Positions 25,165 through 32,984 of a DNA stretch of 64,000 nucleotides are shown piece after piece. A model generated the notes under the pieces. It made no database searches, was not told where the DNA came from, and saw only the letters and a program-made list of their open reading frames with translations. Made by a program: the position numbers and the translations under genes. The stretch comes from Polyangiaceae bacterium (GTDB lineage: Bacteria > Myxococcota_A > Polyangia > Polyangiales > Polyangiaceae). Within the stretch, counting starts at the first letter, position 1. Each line of letters opens with the position of its first letter. The DNA lies in assembly GCA_022842465.1 (NCBI GenBank), contig JALHPN010000008.1, forward strand, positions 1 to 64,000, read 5' to 3'.

Positions 25165-25622
25165 CAGAACCTCGCGCCGCGCGCCTCATAGCCGTGGCGG
25201 ACGATGGCTCGGACGTCGGGCCAATCCTGGCAACCGACGTCGCTGCGGCGCTCCCACTCTTCGCGCAGCTCTTGCTCGAGAGCGGAGTCCCACCCCTCGT
25301 GCTTCCCGCCGAACTCTTCGCGGGCGCAATACCCGTAGCAAAGCGCCGGCTCGGCATCATCCCATCGAAGGCCCGTGCTCCACGCCCCGCCCTCCGGGGC
25401 CGCCGGGTCCCGAGGCGTGGTCGCATGCGGCGCCGGCATGGCCGCCGTGCCGATCGCTTGCTTCACCGTGTCGTCGACGTCCTGGCCGAGCTCGCGGCCA
25501 CCGAGGTGCAAGTCGGACTTCGTCTGCTCCCAGTCGCGGCGTAAGGCCTCCTTCGCGCGCTCCCACGCGCTTCCGTGCCTCTCGTTCGTCCACCAGACCG
25601 GCTGCCACCCTGCGCTACTCAT
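25164..25622 (-). CDS. Hypothetical protein in Mrp/gluconokinase operon
   Basis: A 152-residue soluble protein. The N-terminal half is a helix rich in charged residues ('WERAKEALRRDWEQTKSDLHLGGRELGQDVDDTVKQA'); the second half has 'CYGYCAREEFGG' and 'ELREEWERRSDVGCQDWPDVRAIVRHGYEARG'. No signal peptide or membrane helix. I do not recognise a named family. ATGA-type overlap with mrpG and one-base overlap with gntK argue it is real. Confidence 0.75.
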   Translation of the reverse strand: MSSAGWQPVWWTNERHGSAWERAKEALRRDWEQTKSDLHLGGRELGQDVDDTVKQAIGTAAMPAPHATTPRDPAAPEGGAWSTGLRWDDAEPALCYGYCAREEFGGKHEGWDSALEQELREEWERRSDVGCQDWPDVRAIVRHGYEARGARF

Positions 25623-26014
25623 CTCGGCTCCTCTGCGGTCGCGCTCGGCGCGATTCGCCGCGCTGGTCGACGAGCTGCAACGGGCGGGCCACCCCCGCGC
25701 TCCGGTGCGCCGGAGATGTTCGGCAGCGCCAAGTGGAGCGCCGTCTTGACGACGAGATGGGCGCTCACGGGTGCGGTCAAGAAGAGGAAGACCGTGACGA
25801 GAAGCTCGTGGAAGCTCGGCGCCGCCGTGGTCGCGCTGAAGTACAAGGAGGAGCCGATCAACGTCGCGCCGACGCCGAGCGTCGTCGCCTTCGTCGGCCC
25901 GTGGACCCGCGAGTAGAGATCGGGAAGCCGAGCCAGCCCGATCGAGCCGATCAGCGCGAAGGACGCACCGACCAGAAGCAGCGCGGACACGACGGTCTCC
26001 AGGATGATGGACAT
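25619..26014 (-). CDS. mrpG: Mrp antiporter subunit G
   Basis: A 131-residue protein with three membrane helices. 'VGASFALIGSIGLARLPDLYSRVHGPTKATTLGVGATLIGSSL' (about 15-57) is the conserved core of MnhG/PhaG. It is part of the hetero-oligomeric Na+(K+)/H+ antiporter in the inner membrane. The Ala/Pro/Arg-rich last 30 residues are an extension beyond the usual end. Confidence 0.92.
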   Translation of the reverse strand: MSIILETVVSALLLVGASFALIGSIGLARLPDLYSRVHGPTKATTLGVGATLIGSSLYFSATTAAPSFHELLVTVFLFLTAPVSAHLVVKTALHLALPNISGAPERGGGPPVAARRPARRIAPSATAEEPR

Positions 26015-26021
26015 GGTGAGG

Positions 26022-26291
26022 TCACTCCACGATGTCGCCGCGCAAGAGGAACTTGCAGAGGGCGACGGTACCCACGAAGCCCATCATCGCGATGACGAGG
26101 GCGGCCTCGAAGTACAGCTGGCTCGAGCGGTGGATCCCGAGGAGCACGACGAGCGCGATCGAGTTCACGTAGAGCGTGTCGAGCGCGAGCACACGATCGA
26201 CGGCGCTCGGCCCGCGGACGATTCGCGCGAAGTTGAGGGCCAGCGCCGCCGTCACGAGCACGAGCGCACAGCGAACCGCCACCGCTAGCAT
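26022..26291 (-). CDS. mrpF: Mrp antiporter subunit F
   Basis: An 89-residue protein from ATG 26291, hidden in a longer track ORF. Three helices; 'ARIVRGPSAVDRVLALDTLYVNSIALVVLLG' matches the 'GPs..DRvla.D' signature of MnhF/PhaF. Overlaps mrpE by 7 bp and precedes mrpG by 7 bp. Confidence 0.92.
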   Translation of the reverse strand: MLAVAVRCALVLVTAALALNFARIVRGPSAVDRVLALDTLYVNSIALVVLLGIHRSSQLYFEAALVIAMMGFVGTVALCKFLLRGDIVE

Positions 26292-26782
26292 TCGAACGCC
26301 TCCTTCACGAGGGTCTCGTATCGATCCTTGATACGGGCGATCTCCGCGGCGACGTCGTCGATCGCGAGGCCGTGTACCAGCAGCGTGCGGCGGTCGCCGC
26401 TGAGATTCGCGGACACGGTTCCTGGCGTCAGCGAGATCACGCTCGCCAGGAGGGTGATGGCGTGCCCGGTCTCGACGGCGAGCGGTAGCTCGAGGAAGCG
26501 CGGTCGGAGACGTCGCTTCGGTCCGAGGACGAGCAGGGCGACGCGCACGTTGGCGATGACGATGTCCGCGCCCACGCGAACCGCGAGTCGAGCCAGCGGG
26601 AGATAGCGAACGTGCGCGGGATACTCGGGCCAGAACCGCGCCGAGAACAGCGGAATGCCGATCGCGAGCGCCGCGCCCAGAAGCACGGCGGCGACGGTGA
26701 CGCCGTTCTGTGCGAGCAGCCAGGTGAGAAGGACGGCGACGCTGACGGCTGGCTGGGGGAAGACCTTGTGGAGCACGTTCAC
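26285..26782 (-). CDS. mrpE: Mrp antiporter subunit E
   Basis: A 165-residue protein from GTG 26782, which overlaps the mrpD stop (GTGA). N-terminal hairpin of membrane helices followed by 'DIVIANVRVALLVLGPKRRLRPRFLELPL' and 'TLLASVISLTPGTVSANLSGDRRTLLVHGL', the conserved MnhE/PhaE features ('slTPGT'). Confidence 0.92.
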   Translation of the reverse strand: MNVLHKVFPQPAVSVAVLLTWLLAQNGVTVAAVLLGAALAIGIPLFSARFWPEYPAHVRYLPLARLAVRVGADIVIANVRVALLVLGPKRRLRPRFLELPLAVETGHAITLLASVISLTPGTVSANLSGDRRTLLVHGLAIDDVAAEIARIKDRYETLVKEAFEC

Positions 26783-28257
26783 CTCGCACCGAGCACGGCT
26801 CGAACATAGGTGTCGCGGTCGCGGAGCTGCTCCTCCGTGAGCGAGGCATAGTCCATCAGTGGACCAGCGAAGACCGAGGACGCGGCGATGACCGCGAACA
26901 GGGCGAGGGGTACGCCGAGAGGGGCGCGGCTGACACCGCCGGTTTGCTCGGCGGGGACGTCCCAGAACACGGTGCTCGCCGCACGCGCACATGCGACGAG
27001 GCCGAGGAGGCTGGAGACCAGCATGACGCCGAGCGTGGTCGCGCCGAGCGGCGTGTCGGGGAGCGCGGCGAGGAGCGCCGCCTTCCCCAGGAAGCCCGAG
27101 AGCGGTGGAAACCCGACGACCGCGATCGACGAGAACAGAAAGCACGCACCGAGCGCGCCAGCCTGGGGTCCGATCGCGCCTCGCTCGATGCGATCGCCCG
27201 AAGGGCGCCGCGCCTGCGCGATGCAGCCGACGACGAGGAAGGCCGCAGCGACGCTCACCGTGCTGTGGCCGAGGTAGAAGAGCCCCGCGCCGACCGCGTG
27301 CCCTGCGAGCAGCACGCCCGTGAGCATCACGCCGACCGAGCTGACGAGCAGGTAGCTCTGCATTCGGCCGAGCTCCCGACTGACGACCGCGCCGACCCCC
27401 GCGATCAGCTGCGTCGCGAGGGCGGCGGGCAAGAGCCACGCGACGACCTCCCGCGTGGCGTCTGGCGCGAGCGAGATCGCGCGAACGATGCAGTAGACAC
27501 CGACCTTGGTCATGATCGCGAAGGAGGTCGCCACCTCCGGACGCGCGACGGGGTACGCGCGCGTGAGCCAGAAGTGGAGCGGCGCCACGCCCGCCTTGAG
27601 GGCGAACACGATCGCGAAGAGCGCGAACGCGACGTGCACGAGAGGGCGATCCGACATCGGCAGCTCGGAGAGGCGGCTCGCGACGTGCGCCATGTTGAGT
27701 GCCCCCGTGCTGCCGTAGAGGACGGCGAGCCCCACCAGGAAGAGAGTCGACGCGATGAGGTTCGCCACGACGTAGGGGATGGCCGCGCGCATGCGTGGGG
27801 CGCCCTTTCCGTGGAGGAGCAGGCAGTACGACGCGATCAGGAGGACCTCGAAGAACACGAACAGGTTGAAGAAGTCCCCCGTGAGGAACGCGCCGTGGAC
27901 CCCGGCGAGTTGCAGATGGACGAAGGCGTGGAAGTGTCGGCCGCGGGCGTCCCCGCCGCGGAGCGCGTGGGCGATGGCGGCGAGCGTGACGACGTCTGCG
28001 AGGACGAGCATCGCCGCCGAGAGCCGGTCGACGACGAGCAGGATTCCAAAAGGCGACTCCCAGCCGCCGACCCGGTACACGATGGTGTCCTCGGCCGTCG
28101 CCGAGAGCGCGAGCGCCGCGGAGACGGCGAGCGAGAGCACGATGGCCGACGCGGACACCACCCGCCGGGCGCCCTGCCGGTCCGCGGCGCCGAGCAGCAC
28201 CAGCACGGCCGCGGCGAGCAACGGAATCAGGACGGAGACGACGGCGGTGTGCGTCAT
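26779..28257 (-). CDS. mrpD: Mrp antiporter subunit D
   Basis: A 492-residue protein from ATG 28257, about 14 membrane helices. It belongs to the proton-pumping NuoM/N-like family: 'DFFNLFVFFEVLLIASYCLLLHG' holds the conserved helix-5 Glu, 'FALKAGVAPLHFWLTRAYPVA' the helix-7 Lys region, and 'GFPPLSGFLGKAALLAAL' the helix-12 region. Overlaps mrpC by ATGA. Confidence 0.94.
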   Translation of the reverse strand: MTHTAVVSVLIPLLAAAVLVLLGAADRQGARRVVSASAIVLSLAVSAALALSATAEDTIVYRVGGWESPFGILLVVDRLSAAMLVLADVVTLAAIAHALRGGDARGRHFHAFVHLQLAGVHGAFLTGDFFNLFVFFEVLLIASYCLLLHGKGAPRMRAAIPYVVANLIASTLFLVGLAVLYGSTGALNMAHVASRLSELPMSDRPLVHVAFALFAIVFALKAGVAPLHFWLTRAYPVARPEVATSFAIMTKVGVYCIVRAISLAPDATREVVAWLLPAALATQLIAGVGAVVSRELGRMQSYLLVSSVGVMLTGVLLAGHAVGAGLFYLGHSTVSVAAAFLVVGCIAQARRPSGDRIERGAIGPQAGALGACFLFSSIAVVGFPPLSGFLGKAALLAALPDTPLGATTLGVMLVSSLLGLVACARAASTVFWDVPAEQTGGVSRAPLGVPLALFAVIAASSVFAGPLMDYASLTEEQLRDRDTYVRAVLGAR

Positions 28258-28586
28258 GCGTCCTCCTCGCCACCGTCGACGTGGTCGCTCCCCGTCGCGC
28301 GCCGCGCACGCAGCGCCAGCACGACGAGGAACGCCGTCATGCCGAAGCCGATCACGATCGCCGTCAGGACGAGCGCCTGCGGAAGGGGGTCGGCGTAACC
28401 CGTTCCTCCCGGCTCGATGATCGGCGGCCGCACGGCGCTCAGCCGTCCGCTCGCGAGCAGGAAGAGGTTGGTCGCGTACGAGACGAGGGTGAATCCGAGG
28501 ATGACCGAGAACGTGCGCGCCTGCATCAGCAGGTACGCACCGCTCGCGAACAGCACGCCGATCACACCGGCGATCAGGGCAGCCAT
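28254..28586 (-). CDS. mrpC: Mrp antiporter subunit C
   Basis: A 110-residue, three-helix NuoK-like subunit from ATG 28586. 'SVILGFTLVSYATNLFLLASG' and 'DPLPQALVLTAIVIGFGMTAFLVVLALR' are the family signature. It overlaps the 3' end of the mrpAB gene by 13 bp. Confidence 0.94.
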   Translation of the reverse strand: MAALIAGVIGVLFASGAYLLMQARTFSVILGFTLVSYATNLFLLASGRLSAVRPPIIEPGGTGYADPLPQALVLTAIVIGFGMTAFLVVLALRARRATGSDHVDGGEEDA

Positions 28587-31462
28587 GGGCTCGCTTCGCG
28601 CCGGAAGGTTTCGTCGACGGGGGAGCTCGCGCGGGAGATCTCGCCGAGTCGCGCGAGGATGACGACGCTCGAGGAGACGACGGCGAGGTAGACCCCGAAG
28701 TCGAACACCATTGCCGTCGCGAGCTCGATCTCCCCGAGGACGGGGACGTCGACGTGCGTGGACCACATCGTGAGAAACGGCGCGCCGAGCAGCGTGGACG
28801 CGAGCCCGGCCCCAAGCGCGACGAGGAGCGAGACGCCGAAGACCGGCAAGAAATCGCGACGCAGGCGCTCGTGCGTCCACGTGGTTCCGCTCGCCAGGTA
28901 CTGGAGGAGGAGCGCGATGGTGGTGACGAGCGCTGCGACGAACCCGCCGCCGGGGCGGTTGTGGCCGCGCAGGAACAGGAAGGCGCTGAACACGAGCGCC
29001 AACGGAAGCAGCGTACGACTGATCGTCACCAGGATCACCGGCGCGCGATCCCTCGAGCGCACCTCGAGCGCGTCCGGCGCGTCGCGGGGCATCCCGTCGA
29101 GCATGACGGCCGCGCCGAGCCCAGCCGCTCCGAGCACGGTGATCTCCCCGAGCGTGTCGAAGGCGCGAAAGTCGACGAGGATGACGTTCACGACGTTGCG
29201 GCCGCCACCCGCAGGAACGCTCTCCCGTAGGAAGAACGCCGAGATTCCCTCGGGCGCCGGACGCGAGAGGAGCGCCCACGAGAGCGCGGCCGCGCCGAGC
29301 CCCACGAGCGCCGCGAGCGCGACGCGGCCGATTTGCGCGGCGCCGGCGCGCGGAGCCGCCGGCTGTCGGGGCAGGTGATGCAGCGCGAGCAGCATCAGGA
29401 GAATGCTGACGATCTCCACGAGCAGCTGCGTCAGCGCGAGGTCCGGTGCCGAGAGGCGAACGAAGGCCAACGCGACGATCGATCCGACCGCAGACAGGAC
29501 GACGACCGCCACGTACCGGCGTTCGTGCACGACCGCGACGACGACGGCGCCGGCGCCGGCGACGAGCCCTAGCGTCCCAGAGAGTGGGTCCGGAGCAACG
29601 AAGGCCGCGAGCTCCGGAGTGCCGCCGCTCAGAACGGGGAGAGCGACAGCCGCCGCCGCGGCCACGAGGAGGAGGGCGACGTACCTTTGGAGCGACCCTC
29701 TTCCGAGGAACGCCGTCACCGACGCGCCCGCGCGCATCGCGCGGCGCCCGCTCGCCTCGAGCATCGCGGCGGCGCGCGCACGAGGAACGACGCGATCATG
29801 AAGCGCGCGAACGCGACCGAGGCTCGCATAGAGGCCGACTCCTCCCACGAGCGCGATCGCCGTCATGAGCAGGGGCCACGTGAGGCCGTGCCAGAGAGCG
29901 ATGTCGTAGGGCGGAAGATCGGCCCCGACGACGACGCGGGCCGCCATCGCGACGAAGGGCTCGTCGATCGCGGCGGGCACGACGCCGACGACGATGCACA
30001 CGAGCGACAAGAGCTCGACGGGGACGCGCATCCACGCACGCGGCTCGTGCGGGAGCTTCGGCATCCCGGTCCCTTCGCCGCGAAAGAACACGTCGTGGAC
30101 GAAGCGCGCCGAGTACGTCACGCCGAAGAGCCCCGCCAGGGTGACGCCGACGATCAGCGTCCACCGCGCGAAGGCCGGCAGCTCCGCGGCGATCGCCTCG
30201 GCGAAGAACATCTCCTTGCTGAGGAAGCCGTTCAAGAGCGGCACCCCGGCCATCGCCGCGGCCGAGACGCAGGCGAGGACCGCCGTTCGAGGCATGTGTC
30301 GGTACACGCCGTTCAGAACGCGGATGTCGCGCGTACCCGTCTCGTGATCGAGGATGCCGGCCGCCATGAAGAGGGAGGCCTTGAACGTCGCGTGGTTGAG
30401 CGTGTGGAAGACGGCCGCGATGGATGCCGCCGGCGTGCTGAACCCGAGGAGGAGCACGATGAGGCCGAGATGGCTGATGGTCGAGTACGCGAGCAGGCCC
30501 TTGAGGTCGTCTTGGCGCGTCGCTGCATAGGCGCCCCCGACGAGCGTGACGAGGCCGACGCTGCACACGACCCCGAACCACAAGTCGGTACCTGCGAGCG
30601 GCGCGTGGAGCCGGGCGAGAACGAAGATGCCCGCTTTCACCATCGTCGCGCTGTGGAGGTAGGCGCTGATCGGGGTCGGCGCGGCCATGGCGCGCGGCAG
30701 CCAGAAGTGGAAAGGAAACTGCGCGGACTTGCTGAAGGCGCCTGCGAGCACCAGCAGCACCGCCGGCGCGTAGAGGCGATGCGCGCGAATCGCCGGCCCG
30801 GAAGCGAGGACGACGTCGACATCGAAGGAACCGACGATCCTCGCGATCAGCACGACGCCGCCGAGCAGAGCGAGTCCCCCCGCGCCGGTCACGGTGAGCG
30901 CGGTGAGTGCGGCCCGTCGCGCCTCGGCATCATCATGCCAATACGCGATCAGAAAGAACGAGGTGAGGCTCGTGAGCTCCCAGAAGATGACGAGGAGCAG
31001 CAGGTTGTCCGAGAGGACGAGGCCGGTCATCGCGGCGGCGAAGAGAAGGAGGAGGGCGAGGAACCGCCCGAGACGGTCCTCGATGGGGAGGTAGTACGCC
31101 GCATACAGCACGACGAGCATCCCGATGCCGAGCACGAGGACCGCGAACACGAAGGAAAGCCCGTCGAGCCGCAGCGCGATCTCCAGACCGAGCCGAGGCA
31201 CCCAGGGGACGCGAAGCTTGGCGATGGCCCCTGTCGCGACGGACGGTCCCTGCGCTGCAACGAGGGCGAGCGCGCTCCCGAAGGCGAGGGCGGAGACGCC
31301 GCCCGCGAGCCGGCGCGATACGCGAGCGGCCGCTGGCGCGGCGATCGCGCCAGCGAGAAGGACGAGCATCGCGATAGCCAGCGCCACGGAAGGCGCGTCT
31401 AGCACTCGCTGCGCCAGACCCCGACGAGGCGGAGCGCGGTCGGTCGTCTGCCCGCCGAGCAC
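28574..31462 (-). CDS. mrpA: Mrp antiporter fused subunits A and B
   Basis: About 962 residues. MrpA part: NuoL-like helices with 'FWELTSLTSFFLIAYWH', 'SKSAQFPFHFWLPRAMAAPTPISAYLHSATMVKAGI' and 'PLLNGFLSKEMFF'. The last about 140 residues ('PVILVTISRTLLPLALVFSAFLFLRGHNRPGGGFVAAL') are an MrpB domain, so A and B are fused as in Pha-type antiporters. The start is uncertain: GTG 31462 has AAGGAG 3 nt upstream; GTG 31405 or 31387 lies closer to the first helix. First gene of the mrpAB-C-D-E-F-G-hyp-gntK operon; needed for Na+ and pH homeostasis. Confidence 0.93.
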   Translation of the reverse strand: MLGGQTTDRAPPRRGLAQRVLDAPSVALAIAMLVLLAGAIAAPAAARVSRRLAGGVSALAFGSALALVAAQGPSVATGAIAKLRVPWVPRLGLEIALRLDGLSFVFAVLVLGIGMLVVLYAAYYLPIEDRLGRFLALLLLFAAAMTGLVLSDNLLLLVIFWELTSLTSFFLIAYWHDDAEARRAALTALTVTGAGGLALLGGVVLIARIVGSFDVDVVLASGPAIRAHRLYAPAVLLVLAGAFSKSAQFPFHFWLPRAMAAPTPISAYLHSATMVKAGIFVLARLHAPLAGTDLWFGVVCSVGLVTLVGGAYAATRQDDLKGLLAYSTISHLGLIVLLLGFSTPAASIAAVFHTLNHATFKASLFMAAGILDHETGTRDIRVLNGVYRHMPRTAVLACVSAAAMAGVPLLNGFLSKEMFFAEAIAAELPAFARWTLIVGVTLAGLFGVTYSARFVHDVFFRGEGTGMPKLPHEPRAWMRVPVELLSLVCIVVGVVPAAIDEPFVAMAARVVVGADLPPYDIALWHGLTWPLLMTAIALVGGVGLYASLGRVRALHDRVVPRARAAAMLEASGRRAMRAGASVTAFLGRGSLQRYVALLLVAAAAAVALPVLSGGTPELAAFVAPDPLSGTLGLVAGAGAVVVAVVHERRYVAVVVLSAVGSIVALAFVRLSAPDLALTQLLVEIVSILLMLLALHHLPRQPAAPRAGAAQIGRVALAALVGLGAAALSWALLSRPAPEGISAFFLRESVPAGGGRNVVNVILVDFRAFDTLGEITVLGAAGLGAAVMLDGMPRDAPDALEVRSRDRAPVILVTISRTLLPLALVFSAFLFLRGHNRPGGGFVAALVTTIALLLQYLASGTTWTHERLRRDFLPVFGVSLLVALGAGLASTLLGAPFLTMWSTHVDVPVLGEIELATAMVFDFGVYLAVVSSSVVILARLGEISRASSPVDETFRREASPWLP

Positions 31463-31739
31463 GCGCTCCTTGTCGCGGGGAAGGATCGCCGCAGCGCGCA
31501 ATGAGCCACGGCGGCTCGAACCTCGAGCGCACGCTGCCGCGCGAGGTCGCGAGCTCGCGAAGCGCGGCATCCGCGCCGAGGCGTTGCGTGTTGCAGCGAG
31601 ATGTGACTGGCGCGCTCTACGAGGCAGCAAAGCGCCTCGCCGTGGAGGCTGCCTGTCTCGCGTCGTGCGGCCGCTTGGGCGCAGCTTTCGAGAGCGGATG
31701 CGTTACCGACTGGCGTGCGCCTTGCGTCGATGAGCGACC

Positions 31740-32363
31740 ATGTCCTTTCGTGTCCCCGACGTCGGCGCGTTGTCGCGATCGGCTCTTGCCGCAACGGGTG
31801 TGCTCGTCCTCGTGGGATGCGCGCGTCCGTCACCCGAGATGAGTGTCGCCGCGACCGAGGTCGCGACCGGCGAGGACGTCGTCGTCACATTCGACCGCCC
31901 TCACACGGGGAAGGCGACGAATCAGTACTGGATCGCGCTTCAACGCGCCGACGCACCCGAGTCCGAGACGACAGGCCGAGTCGTCCTCGAGCGTCACGAG
32001 ACGGTCGTGCACTTGCCGGCGCGTTCACCCGGTAGGTATGAAGTGCGACTGCACGGTCAGTTCCCGAAGAAGGAGCACCACCTTCTTCGGCGTATTCCCG
32101 TCGTCGTGCGCGGGTGGCCCGTCCGCGTCGGCGCTCCGTCGCACGTGGATGGTGGCGGCGAACCGTGCATGGACAGCTGGCTTGCGGAGCGCGACCTGGA
32201 CCCGTATGGCGCCGCGAGCGGCACGGCCTACGCCGGGGGTGACCCGCTCCTCGACGAAACGACGGGACGGAGCGTGACACGGTGGGAGCACGTCGTGGCC
32301 CAGCACCCGGAGCTCGAGCAGGTATGTGTGGGCCCGCGGCGGCGGAACACGCTCGATCACTGA
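31740..32363 (+). CDS. Lipoprotein of unknown function
   Basis: A 207-residue protein; signal 'ALAATGVLVLVGCARP' with lipobox 'LVGC'. A beta-sandwich-like domain (about 35-125: 'GEDVVVTFDRPHTGKATNQYWIALQRADAP...VRLHGQFPKK') is followed by a Cys-containing C-terminus. It is divergent from the Mrp operon across 277 bp that hold no other gene and presumably the promoters of both. Confidence 0.75.
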   Translation: MSFRVPDVGALSRSALAATGVLVLVGCARPSPEMSVAATEVATGEDVVVTFDRPHTGKATNQYWIALQRADAPESETTGRVVLERHETVVHLPARSPGRYEVRLHGQFPKKEHHLLRRIPVVVRGWPVRVGAPSHVDGGGEPCMDSWLAERDLDPYGAASGTAYAGGDPLLDETTGRSVTRWEHVVAQHPELEQVCVGPRRRNTLDH

Positions 32364-32435
32364 GGTGCGGGCGGTGGTAGCGGCCGCCAGGACGTCGATG
32401 GCGCGCATATGGAGTCGATCAGCCGGACGGCATCT

Positions 32436-32515
32436 CGTGTCAAAGGCCGCGCGCCCGTTCCGGGGCGTGCGGGGCTGTTACGAGACGCTGAAAGAACCGA
32501 AGCCGGCGTGACCTG
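32436..32515. repeat. 80-bp imperfect copy of the island-end sequence
   Basis: It aligns without gaps to 35541-35620, the first 80 bp of the integrative element beyond the anticodon-loop end of the att core. The similarity begins exactly at 'cgtgtcaa', the last 8 bp of the 46-bp att core, and ends abruptly at 'gacctggg'. Both ends are identical or nearly so; the middle 26 bp diverge. It also supplies the out-of-frame end of the AbiEii remnant. Confidence 0.7.
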
Positions 32516-32808
32516 GGGTCTCGGGGGGCTCCGTGAGGACGTCGCCGAAGCCGACGTCGAGCCCGAACGGACCCGCGTAGATCTTCCCGGCGAGCATGGC
32601 CTGGACGCGGAACCTCCGGCGGTCGTAGACCGGGTGCTGCGCGCACGCTGGCGCGCTCGCCGAAGTGCTCGAACATGCGCGCGAGGAAGCGGTCGAAGAC
32701 GAGCACCTGCCGGAAGCGCCCCATGCCCGGCGCACCCGCCGCCGTGCGGATCCTGCGTTCGACCGCCTGCTTGAAGGCTTCGGGGCTAGCGTACGTCTGC
32801 GGCGGCAT
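32478..32808 (-). pseudogene. AbiEii/AbiGii nucleotidyltransferase toxin, remnant
   Basis: Two pieces in different frames look like one family. From ATG 32808: 'SPEAFKQAVERRIRTAAG' and 'MGRFRQVLVFDRFLARMFEHFG', an AbiEii-type N-terminus. After a frameshift and large internal deletion: 'RRFRVQAMLAGKIYAGPFGLDVGFGD', the later core. The nucleotidyltransferase GS/DxD motif is missing. The last 11 codons come from the island-end repeat (32436-32515), so the gene was cut off by that junction. It is distinct from the intact AbiEii at 36417. Confidence 0.65.
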
Positions 32809-32984
32809 CTCGCTCGGGGCCGAGCCTGGTCGTCGCCGTCTTCGGTACGTCCGCGAAGTGAAGAACCAGGCCGCGAGGGAGCCGAAGCCTGCGCTGCGAC
32901 CACGATGCGGGCGCGGAGTGAAGGCCCCGTTCATCGAGTTGTGGCGAGGGAGAACGGCGTCCGGGGAAGAGTCGAGTCCGCGCC

